Source: JADFJB01 sp964464595 (GTDB lineage: Bacteria > Zhuqueibacterota > JdFR-76 > DREG01). From it: a stretch of 64,000 bases of DNA. The stretch is taken from contig CAYXGW010000001.1 in NCBI GenBank assembly GCA_964464595.1, forward strand, positions 1 to 64,000, read 5' to 3'. Made by a program: the position numbers and the translations under genes. The first letter of the stretch is position 1. Every line of letters starts with the position of its first letter. Shown piece after piece: positions 35,301 through 42,889 of the stretch. The notes beneath the pieces were generated by a model. That model was not told the DNA's origin and made no database searches. It worked only from the letters and a program-made list of their open reading frames with translations.

Positions 35301-36848
35301 CCAATCTAAAGTCTCTTGGTACATTTTCTTTAAAGCTTCCTGGCTATCAACTTCTTTTGAAATGTCTTTATAATAATTGGCTCTACCATAAATGACACCT
35401 TCATTTCCTTTAACTGGTAAGGAATTTCGAGAAATAGTTCTGCCATCTTTTAGCTTTAAAATATCACCTTCACGAGTTGCTTCTTGATCGGATTGTATAA
35501 GTTCAGTCCATTCAATAAATTCGTCTTTATTATTTAACTTTTGCGATTCATATTCCATTAGAGAATCCAGATCCATCTCTTTAATCTGATTCTCAGAGAG
35601 TTCCCACAATTCTAAAAAGCGGTTATTATAACTCACAACTTCACCACAATGACCAATTACCAAAATCCCATCAAATGTAGCTTCTTGTTGAGCTTTTAAG
35701 ATGGCGTTCATTTCACTGATTTTCTGTTCAGCCTCTTTTCGCTCAGAAATATCTTGAATAATTGCTGTGATATAGTGAATTCCTGTTACTTTCCAGGTAG
35801 AAAGTGACATTGCAACAGGAAACCGGCTTCCATCTTTTCGAACACCTTCCGATTCAATCTCACTATTAAAAAGATGGCTTTCCCCTTTTTGAAAATACTC
35901 ATTTAGACTATTTTTGAATTCGTTAGAAAAATCTTCCGAAAGTAATTGATCAAATTGAAGACCGATGCTTTCTGTACCTTTATACTGGAAATACTTTTCT
36001 GCAGCGCTGTTTAGAAAAACGATTAATCTTTCATGATTTATTGTAATGATTGCATTATTGGCGGATTGGGTAAGCATCCGAAACTTTAGTTCGGATTCTT
36101 TATAAGCTTCTTCAAATAAAACCTGGTCGGTAATATCGCGAATGCAGCCCTGAACGATATAATTATTATCACTTTTCACACCATTAGCAGAAACTTCACA
36201 CTGGCGCACACCCTTATTCTTACAAATAATCCTGGTTCGATATCGATAAGGTACTATGTTGCCCAGTTTCCGGTTATCAACCAGATCTTTCACATATTCA
36301 CGATCTTCAATATATACCAAATCCATTACGTCCATGTTACAAAGCTCTTTACGAGAATAACCGGTAATTTTACACATGCGTTCATTGACATAAATAAACT
36401 TGTCTGTATGTGCAAAAAAACCATCAAGAGATTTCTCTATAAAATCGGTGAATTTGGATTCCTTGTTTCCCGATTCCGAATTCTGGGTGTTTGTAGGGTG
36501 TATCCAAATCATTGCCAAAATATTGTCTTCATTCGAATGATTTCGTATAATTCGAAGATTTAATTTTTTAGAACCATTTTCTTTAGTGATTAGATTCAGG
36601 TTAAGAACTTTTACCTCGGCAGAAGAATCTGATAAATAGAGTTGCTCCTTTACGGAATCGAGTTGGGCAGGAGAAAATATCTCGGAAATATTCTTCCCGA
36701 TTAATTCTCCTTGTTTATAATTTAGAATTTTCGCAAAATCGTGGTTTACGAATAAAATATACTCATTTTGACCTATGATTCCAAAACCCTGGCCAATTGT
36801 ATCGATCAGCGTTCGAACGTTCAGATCTAATACAACCTGGTCATTCAT
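32328..36848 (-). CDS. Hybrid sensor histidine kinase with PAS, GAF, two receivers and HPt
   Basis: This 1506-residue phosphorelay protein has no membrane helix, so it is a cytoplasmic sensor. Order: four PAS domains (about residues 8-120, 130-250, 255-375, 385-510), two GAF domains (about 530-685 and 700-850), and HisKA with the phospho-histidine in SHEIRTPMNGI (H869). HATPase_c follows with DTGIGI and GGTGLGLSI (about 980-1100). The first receiver has D1160 in MDVQMPGMDG, the second has D1303 in MDVQMPVMDG, and the C-terminal HPt has H1446 in HALKGAS. All phosphorylatable residues are intact. A Shine-Dalgarno AAGGAG lies about 11 nt before the ATG. No output regulator is adjacent, so the target is unknown. 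Confidence 0.93.
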   Translation of the reverse strand: MNDQVVLDLNVRTLIDTIGQGFGIIGQNEYILFVNHDFAKILNYKQGELIGKNISEIFSPAQLDSVKEQLYLSDSSAEVKVLNLNLITKENGSKKLNLRIIRNHSNEDNILAMIWIHPTNTQNSESGNKESKFTDFIEKSLDGFFAHTDKFIYVNERMCKITGYSRKELCNMDVMDLVYIEDREYVKDLVDNRKLGNIVPYRYRTRIICKNKGVRQCEVSANGVKSDNNYIVQGCIRDITDQVLFEEAYKESELKFRMLTQSANNAIITINHERLIVFLNSAAEKYFQYKGTESIGLQFDQLLSEDFSNEFKNSLNEYFQKGESHLFNSEIESEGVRKDGSRFPVAMSLSTWKVTGIHYITAIIQDISERKEAEQKISEMNAILKAQQEATFDGILVIGHCGEVVSYNNRFLELWELSENQIKEMDLDSLMEYESQKLNNKDEFIEWTELIQSDQEATREGDILKLKDGRTISRNSLPVKGNEGVIYGRANYYKDISKEVDSQEALKKMYQETLDWKNSLETINKLSEMLNQMLTIDEIAFVLIERIHGLIEADQSWFFLWNDADNLLYPVFQENLNVNKLWKKGSKGYAIHSKQGFVGEVLDKGVGLIVNDLENDPRSKMDPCIEANSKSIIAVPLKFESNQIGVFALYRNSDAHFEEKHLQVLNIVARQAAIAIEDARILDEQKRRADHFYLINRVTRSIADTLDFDEIAKIMLRSLKNNFSFSDIVMAIYNEKPNDLVITHFTGESEKVISGEHVKIEGLIKDALQNNDIVSISEKDVDSYNSLIPGPGLELLIPLKVRNKVIGLFFIRSESKELLENDRSTLKILSDHFAIALENAKLYLSEKNSAEIAQSANKAKSEFLANMSHEIRTPMNGIIGMTELLLDTELSNEQKEYADSVRTSADSLLAVINDILDFSKIEAGKLDFELFDFDLRLTVENVADTLAYRAHSKGLELSCFIHHNVPSPIFGDPGRLKQILINLIGNAIKFTTTGEVAVNIILKSETKSKVILEFSVSDTGIGIKKDRLKYIFESFTQADGSTTRQFGGTGLGLSISKRLVEMMGGNITVESESGKGSCFSFRIPFKMQVGQKQPPQKLNADFKDLSILIVDDNKTNRLILSSYMSRLGSNPVEAVGGVEAYQEVKSAKKAGNHFDLIIMDVQMPGMDGYQTVKLIRECIDFKKTPIIILTSIGNRGDAKRFQDLGCAGYLTKPIKQSQLHDVLVTVLSGISSEIEPDSILTRHSIQEVKKRNVRILLAEDHPVNKQLALKILERGGFYADSVSNGQEAFEAIKNTHYDIILMDVQMPVMDGFEATAQIRNYQESMDHVPIIAMTAHAMKGDDKRCIEAGMDDYLSKPIKPQKLFGIINKWTGLKEDPVIIEVNKEPQNGSEKEPVDLSMLLDAIGDDHEVVKKLIQMFIDNSHDRKQSLQKAIESNDSRQVEHEAHALKGASGSVGAMPLFAYCGELEKYGRENNLSSAEVSYTNVLNEYDRVKVFLENYLKEHTN

Positions 36849-36988
36849 TATTAACGAATCTCCTTTTGGGATAAAATATTTCAGAATTTTTTTTCAAGCA
36901 TAATCAGAAAGTGATTTCGTACAAATTATTATCGACTAATGCCTAAAAATTGATTAGTTCTGTTTAAAATTGCAGGGAGGTTTTTGAA

Positions 36989-37020
36989 ATAAAAAAAAGC
37001 GTGATTGTTTAGATCACGCT
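36989..37020 (-). terminator. Rho-independent terminator of ssrA
   Basis: On the minus strand AGCGTGAT (37013-37020) pairs with ATCACGCT (36998-37005) across a 7-nt loop and is followed by eight T residues. The hairpin begins 5 nt after the mature tmRNA 3' end. Confidence 0.9.
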
Positions 37021-37025
37021 TATAG

Positions 37026-37376
37026 TGGAGACGGCGGGAATCGAACCCGCGTCCGAAAAAGCGCACATTGAAGTTTCTACATACTTAGTTTGTCATTAAA
37101 TCTCGTTTGAGTTTGTTCGACAAACAAAACGCACTCAAACCAGTCTGAAAAACTTAATACCTGGCTCTCAGACAACACCGGGTACGCATCCACCAAATCG
37201 ACGCTATTTGAACTCTAGGTGGATCTCGAATTCAATAACGGACCACCTTAGTTAGGCAGCCAATGCATAATTATAGTCTGCATTTATTGTTTTTCCCGAC
37301 TTTTTAGCGTGACCGTCGGAGACCACGGTATGCCGCTTCAAGAACGAATCTTTTCCGTCGAACCCAGAGCGTCCCC
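37026..37376 (-). ncRNA. ssrA: Transfer-messenger RNA (tmRNA)
   Basis: The 5' end GGGGACG (from 37376) pairs with CGTCTCC at the 3' end (37027-37033), forming the 7-bp acceptor stem with one G-U pair. The T-arm reads GGGTTCGATTCCCGCC, and TCTGGGTTCGACGG near the 5' end is the conserved tRNA-like D-region. The tag frame runs from 37296 to 37255 and encodes GKTINADYNYALAA, then TAA at 37254-37252. The ending ALAA and the GKT start resemble tags of other bacteria. CCA is not encoded. Length about 351 nt is normal for a one-piece tmRNA. It rescues stalled ribosomes with SmpB. Confidence 0.96.
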
Positions 37377-37558
37377 AAATTTTTAAGACAAAGAACAAAT
37401 TCGAACGAACCAAATATATAAATCCGTTGAGTGAAATTCAATTGAATATCCAACTAAAATTGAAGAATCTAGATTCTGGATGCTTAAAGCTTGATGTGTA
37501 ATTCTGGTTACCTGAAAGCCGGAGTTAACTCCTTGTTTATGGATCATTAGCCAAAAAC

Positions 37559-39004
37559 TCATCTTATGCTCAACCATCTTTGCCAATCAAAATCGTGGAG
37601 TTCATTACGAGCGGTTGAATGCACCAAAAGGTATTCACCAAAACCCCTGGAATCTATAAAGATAAAGAAAATTCCTCCCTGGATCTGGAAGTAATTCCAA
37701 ATCTCATACCCCTTGTTTTCCATCGTGTTTGGATGCCTTTCAACTTCATCGGGTTTTCCGTACAAAAGATAAACTCTACCCCTTTCAGATGTCCAGCCAG
37801 GTTTTACACTACCGAAATAAGAATTAACATAATTCAAATTATTCAAATATTGTTGCCGAAATTCGTTTTGCAATGTAGATAGATCCTGATCACGTGCAAA
37901 CCAGAAAGATTTCATAAAATCGCGTTTCCCTTGCAAGGATAATCCGTCAAATATGCTCACTTCTTCCTTGGTTGCCAGGTATTTAGCGGTTAGAAATTCT
38001 GTATTAATATCCGATTCGCTAAGTTCATCGTAGAATTTGTACTCAAAAGAATTTAAAAATGCTTCTTTGTTGAATTGATTGGCCAACATATTAGGCTGGT
38101 AATCTCCTTCGCGATAGATAAAGAATTTTTTTGTCTGTGAGGTTTTCCTGCCAGTCGCTAAATCTTCAACCTCAAATTGCAGGAAATATGAGTTTGATTT
38201 AAGACTAACAATATTAAACCCAACAACTTCTACACTCGAAGTGCCTGGTTTTTCTTTCACTTTTTCTTGTAAGGTCCGAATCTCATTTCCATTTGCATCG
38301 TGAATCGAAGATTTTACACTGTAATGCTTGTTCCCCACTTGATTATCCAGATTATAGACTTCAGCATAAAAATAGAGCATCGGGGTTTCCAGTCCGTACA
38401 TTCTGCCAGGATTGGGAATGATTCTATAATGGTTTTTTGTGAATTTATCCGGTTGTTCTTTATTTAGATTGATGGAAGATGATAATTGAATATCCGAAAT
38501 CGATAATTCAGTTTCAGGATAAGGAAGAATTCGAAGCCTTATAGATTGCCTGCCAATACGCTTTGAGGACATATCCTTTATCGAAACTTCAATTTTGTAA
38601 TCACCATCTTGAATATCAAAACCAGTTAGATTAAGTAGATTTTGACTTTTCGTAACCTGTGATAAACTATCTACGGTTGTGATATTAATGATAGAATCGG
38701 CAACTGTTAACAAATCATTTTTATAGATTTCAGTTTTTATCATAAATTTAGCTTCAAATTGATCACCCTCTTCAATAAACTGTAACTGGAAACGAGGAAT
38801 GGAAAAATATATTTCTAAATACACCCTATCGGCCGATGCACGAAAGCGAGAATAGTCTACATCAAAAACAAGTTCCTCCGATGATGCTGCTTGCGAGTAT
38901 AGGTCTTCAAAAAGAAGAAGTGTAAATGCCAGAAAAACAGGAATAAGTTGTATCAATCGATACGGTGATTGAAATTTGCGAGTGTATGAAAGGAACAAAT
39001 TCAC
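37559..39004 (-). CDS. GWxTD domain-containing exported protein
   Basis: This 481-residue protein has an N-terminal hydrophobic segment (about residues 20-38, LIQLIPVFLAFTLLLFEDLYSQA) that is a signal peptide or anchor. Middle beta-rich repeats follow, and the C-terminal module defining the family: PGWTSERGRVYLLYGKPDEVE (starting near residue 402) then EIWNYF and FFIFID. The function of this family is not established; it is typical of Calditrichota, KSB1, Acidobacteria and relatives, and therefore a taxonomic hint. The start is GTG at 39004 with AGGATAAGG upstream. It follows smc by 13 bp and is probably co-transcribed. Confidence 0.9.
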   Translation of the reverse strand: MNLFLSYTRKFQSPYRLIQLIPVFLAFTLLLFEDLYSQAASSEELVFDVDYSRFRASADRVYLEIYFSIPRFQLQFIEEGDQFEAKFMIKTEIYKNDLLTVADSIINITTVDSLSQVTKSQNLLNLTGFDIQDGDYKIEVSIKDMSSKRIGRQSIRLRILPYPETELSISDIQLSSSINLNKEQPDKFTKNHYRIIPNPGRMYGLETPMLYFYAEVYNLDNQVGNKHYSVKSSIHDANGNEIRTLQEKVKEKPGTSSVEVVGFNIVSLKSNSYFLQFEVEDLATGRKTSQTKKFFIYREGDYQPNMLANQFNKEAFLNSFEYKFYDELSESDINTEFLTAKYLATKEEVSIFDGLSLQGKRDFMKSFWFARDQDLSTLQNEFRQQYLNNLNYVNSYFGSVKPGWTSERGRVYLLYGKPDEVERHPNTMENKGYEIWNYFQIQGGIFFIFIDSRGFGEYLLVHSTARNELHDFDWQRWLSIR

Positions 39005-39017
39005 ATCGAACCTTATC

Positions 39018-42000
39018 CTAATTTGATTTGCTTAATTGTTCGGATTCTATCTTTTCTTTAACCATTTCTACAGATACCAGCTTAGATACTCCCTCTTCCT
39101 GCATAGTCACACCATAAATAAAATCAGCAGCTTCCATGGTAATTTTATTATGTGTAACCAGGATAAATTGTGTATGGTCCGAAAATTTTCGTAACACCCG
39201 TAAAAACCTTTGCACATTTAAATCATCAAGCGGTGAATCTACTTCATCTAAAATACAAAACGGGCTTGGTTTAACCTGGTAAATAGAAAAGAGAAGAGAG
39301 ATCGCAGTAAGCGCTTTTTCACCCCCTGATAACAATTCAATTGCGCCCAACCTTTTACCGCTGGGTCGAGCCATTATCATAATTTTTGCTGAAAGTGGGT
39401 CGTCTTTATCGAATAAAATCCGTAAATCTCCTTCACCACCTTCAAAAAATACCGAAAAGTTCTTTTGAAAGTTTTCACGAATTTTATCAAAAACCTCTTC
39501 AAACTTTTCACTGGCTGTCTGGTTGATAATATCAATGGCTTCAAATAGTGTTGACTTCGCATCATCCAGGTCACTTTTTTGGCGTTTTAAGAATTCAAGT
39601 CGATCTCTTTCCTTTTGGAACTCTTCCAATGCCAGCAAATTAACCGGTCCAAACAAATTGAGTCTTTCTTTTTTCTCATCCAACGAAATCCGGATAGAAT
39701 CGATTTCATCAGGAGATTCTGCATGAATCGGTGTTATTTCCAAAGAATATTTATCTTTGATATTTGCACGTATGTTCGTAATTCTCATCTCAAATTCGGA
39801 AAGCTGCAGTCGCTTCTCCTGCAAAGTATCAATGGAGTTTTGACTTAAATCGCGTATTCCTTTTAAAGTAGATTCTTTAGTCGACAATAGTTCCTGGAGC
39901 TGCTGGTATTCTTGCTTTTGTCTGGATTGTCTCTCTAACAATTCATCCTTCCGGACACGAATCTCCTCAGTTTCAGCATAAAGACGTTCAATGTCTGTAT
40001 GCAAATGTTTTATTTCTACATTGCTTTCAACAATTTCTTTTTCTCGGGTAACAATTGTAGATTCAAATTCAACCAGGGTTCGTTGCATTCTTTTTAAATC
40101 AGCTTCTAAATTATTTAACTCACTGGAAGCCTTTACGAGGTTCACGTTTAACTCGTACACTTCATGTGCAAAGCGGTTTCTTTGAGATTCATACTGTTCA
40201 AGTTTTTCCTGCAATAACCCAACTTGGTCTTCATGTTTTCTACGGTTTTGTGCAAATTCATCTATCTGTGGTCGTAATTTTTCGATCTGTCCGGAAATTT
40301 GTAATATTTTACCCCTCACGTTCCCGATTTCTTTTTGAGTGGAGTCTAACCTGTTTTTAACATTCGATTTTGTAGATTGATTTTGTACAGTATTTATCCT
40401 GCTTTGCTGGTACTCTTCTTCGGTTTCCTTCTTTTTCTGAGTCCTAATTTCAATTTCCGAATCCAGCTTTATCCTTTTTTCTATTTGTTTCTCAATTTGC
40501 TTTTCCAAATTATTCACGCTTTTACCACAATCCACAACCTGCTGTTGAATCTCCTTTAATTGGTCCAACCGACTAATGGCATTCACAGAAACACCATCTC
40601 CGGAACGTCCATAGCGTATCACTCCGGATGGTTTTGATACTTCACCGTCCAGGGTTGCAAAATTCCATTCATTAGTTTTAGTTTCTTTTTTAACCTGTTG
40701 GAGATTTTGTGAGCTATCGACTAATAAATAGGAGCCAAATAGAAAATCAGCTAGAGGATCCAGTTCTTTAGGAACCTTAATCAGATCACGGACTTTACCA
40801 ATTACAGATTTACTATCAGGAACATTTGGGCTAGTAGAAGAGGCCATAAAAACAAATTTATCGAGAACCAAAAAAGTAGCCTGGCCTAATTTTTCTTTCC
40901 TGAGGTGATCAATAATTTGATAAGCATCATCTTCAGTTTTGACAATGATAAAAAAAGCCTTTTCACCCAAGATGGACTCCACAGCTGGGCGAAACTTTTT
41001 GGGGACTGAAATCAAATCACTCAAAATGCCAAGAGCGCCAGGGAAAGATTTGGCATTGTTCAAAATAAATTGAACACCGTCCGGATAACCTTCATTGGTC
41101 TCAATCAAGTTTGAAAGAAATGATTCTTGATCCTTAAGAGATTGTATTTTATTTTCCAGCTTAGCCCGGTTTTCTTTCAATTGAATGATTTCAAGATCCA
41201 GGTTTTCCTTAACCTTGTTGCTTCTTTCCACTTCAGAGGTTACAAGCTGAGTTTCTATCAGAAGTTCACTTTCTTTTTTTAACCAAGTATCCTGGTCGTA
41301 AGAAAGTTTTTTGTCCTCTTCTTCCAAACTTTCAATTTCTTCCGTTAGCTGTTCTTCTCTTCCTTCCAAATGCAGCATTTCAGTTTCCAGGGCATTTCGT
41401 TTTTTCTCTTTTTCGCTAATCGTTTTCATGAGCTCGATTAAATTCATTCGAGCTGCATTGACTTCGAGGCGGCGCCTGGCTAAAGTCTTTTCAAATTCTT
41501 CCAACTCTTGTTTTTGTGTCCTGTGCTTCATTCTGACACTATCTACTTTCTCACCCAAAACCATAAGCTTTGGTTCTTCTTCCTGCACACGGTTTCGTAA
41601 TGTTTCAATCCTACGTTGTAATTGCTCCTTTTCTTGAGAATAACGAATGATTTTCTCTTCAAGCGCTTTAATCCGTTCCTTGTTTACGACATTCTGACTT
41701 TCTTTCTGATGAAACGAATCTGTGGAAGACATTAGTTCGTTTTGCATAACCGATAGCTTATCTTCCAGCCTAGTTAAGTTCAACTTAAGCGTTTCAAGCT
41801 CCGCTTCGTCTCTAAATATTCGTGTTCGGTTCTTTTGCATGTTGTCTTCGCTTTGAACCAATCTGTCTTTCAATGGGATCAATTTTTTTAGGATGGATGC
41901 GATTTCCAATGAGGCGACTCGAATTTCCAATTCTTCGATTTCATTAGAAAGATTTTTATATCTTTCGGCCTTGTTAACCTGCCGTTTTAAGACATTGGTA

Positions 42001-42602
42001 TTACGTTCAATTTCCGAGATAATATCATTAACCCTATTCAAATCCACTGCTGTAGATTCCAACTTTCGAAAGGCTTCGCTTCTACGATGTTTATATTTAT
42101 TAATTCCTGCCGCTTCTTCGAATAACTTCATTCGTTCGTCTGATTTGCTGTTCAATATGTCTTCAACCATTTTTAACTCAATAACCGAATAAGAATCAGG
42201 TCCAATCCCGGTATCAAGAAACAAATCGTTAATATCCTTTAAACGACTGGGAGTTTTATTAATTAAGTATTCACTATCTCCGGAGCGATAAAGCCTGCGT
42301 GTGATTTCGACTTCTCTATATTCGGTTGGCAATACATCTTTTGTATTTTCAATGGTAATAGAAACTTCCGCCATCCCGAGCTGCCTGGTCGATTTCGATC
42401 CGGAAAAAATTACATTTTCCATTTTCTCGCCTCGCAACACACTGGCTTTCTGTTCACCCAGCACCCAGCGAACAGCATCTACAATGTTGGATTTGCCACT
42501 GCCATTGGGTCCGACGACACAAGTTAATCCTCCATTAAATTCCAATTCGGTTTTTTTAGCGAACGATTTAAAACCCTGAATTTTTATTTTTTGTAAATAC
42601 AT
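39018..42602 (-). CDS. smc: Chromosome segregation protein SMC
   Basis: This 1194-residue condensin ATPase has Walker A GPNGSGKSN at about residues 30-38, a long coiled coil (about 170-500), hinge around 515-680, and a second coiled coil (about 690-1020). The C-terminal head has the signature LLSGGEKAL (about 1090) and Walker B FCILDEVDSPLDD. The architecture and length match bacterial SMC, which works with ScpA and ScpB; neither is in the window. No Shine-Dalgarno sequence precedes the ATG. It is first in a two-gene unit with the GWxTD gene. Confidence 0.97.
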   Translation of the reverse strand: MYLQKIKIQGFKSFAKKTELEFNGGLTCVVGPNGSGKSNIVDAVRWVLGEQKASVLRGEKMENVIFSGSKSTRQLGMAEVSITIENTKDVLPTEYREVEITRRLYRSGDSEYLINKTPSRLKDINDLFLDTGIGPDSYSVIELKMVEDILNSKSDERMKLFEEAAGINKYKHRRSEAFRKLESTAVDLNRVNDIISEIERNTNVLKRQVNKAERYKNLSNEIEELEIRVASLEIASILKKLIPLKDRLVQSEDNMQKNRTRIFRDEAELETLKLNLTRLEDKLSVMQNELMSSTDSFHQKESQNVVNKERIKALEEKIIRYSQEKEQLQRRIETLRNRVQEEEPKLMVLGEKVDSVRMKHRTQKQELEEFEKTLARRRLEVNAARMNLIELMKTISEKEKKRNALETEMLHLEGREEQLTEEIESLEEEDKKLSYDQDTWLKKESELLIETQLVTSEVERSNKVKENLDLEIIQLKENRAKLENKIQSLKDQESFLSNLIETNEGYPDGVQFILNNAKSFPGALGILSDLISVPKKFRPAVESILGEKAFFIIVKTEDDAYQIIDHLRKEKLGQATFLVLDKFVFMASSTSPNVPDSKSVIGKVRDLIKVPKELDPLADFLFGSYLLVDSSQNLQQVKKETKTNEWNFATLDGEVSKPSGVIRYGRSGDGVSVNAISRLDQLKEIQQQVVDCGKSVNNLEKQIEKQIEKRIKLDSEIEIRTQKKKETEEEYQQSRINTVQNQSTKSNVKNRLDSTQKEIGNVRGKILQISGQIEKLRPQIDEFAQNRRKHEDQVGLLQEKLEQYESQRNRFAHEVYELNVNLVKASSELNNLEADLKRMQRTLVEFESTIVTREKEIVESNVEIKHLHTDIERLYAETEEIRVRKDELLERQSRQKQEYQQLQELLSTKESTLKGIRDLSQNSIDTLQEKRLQLSEFEMRITNIRANIKDKYSLEITPIHAESPDEIDSIRISLDEKKERLNLFGPVNLLALEEFQKERDRLEFLKRQKSDLDDAKSTLFEAIDIINQTASEKFEEVFDKIRENFQKNFSVFFEGGEGDLRILFDKDDPLSAKIMIMARPSGKRLGAIELLSGGEKALTAISLLFSIYQVKPSPFCILDEVDSPLDDLNVQRFLRVLRKFSDHTQFILVTHNKITMEAADFIYGVTMQEEGVSKLVSVEMVKEKIESEQLSKSN

Positions 42603-42889
42603 TGAAATCCGTTCGTTTATTATTGATCTGAATTATTAATAAATTAGCGCATTAAATCCTAAATAATATATCGAATCCCAGAACAATATCGAAAGTCCAA
42701 ATTTATCCTGCAAGATAGAAATAATGCAACGGAGTGAAAATATTCAAAAATACCTGTCTCTTTTTTTAGGATTATTTCTGAATTGGTTATTGTAATTTGT
42801 TTAAATTTTGAGCTGGTTTTTTCGGATTAAATTTTCGTAAAATATTACCTGTCCGCCTGTGAAAAGACTTAGAATTCTTTGTCTTAATA

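Noticed and set aside
37026..37080. A tRNA gene suggested by the GGGTTCGATTCCCGCC T-arm
   Set aside because: It is the 3' tRNA-like end of tmRNA; the matching 5' half lies 300 nt away with the tag frame between.
37383..37586. 67-codon minus-strand ORF between tmRNA and the GWxTD gene
   Set aside because: It overlaps the GWxTD 3' end and the tmRNA upstream region, has no ribosome-binding site and no recognisable pattern.
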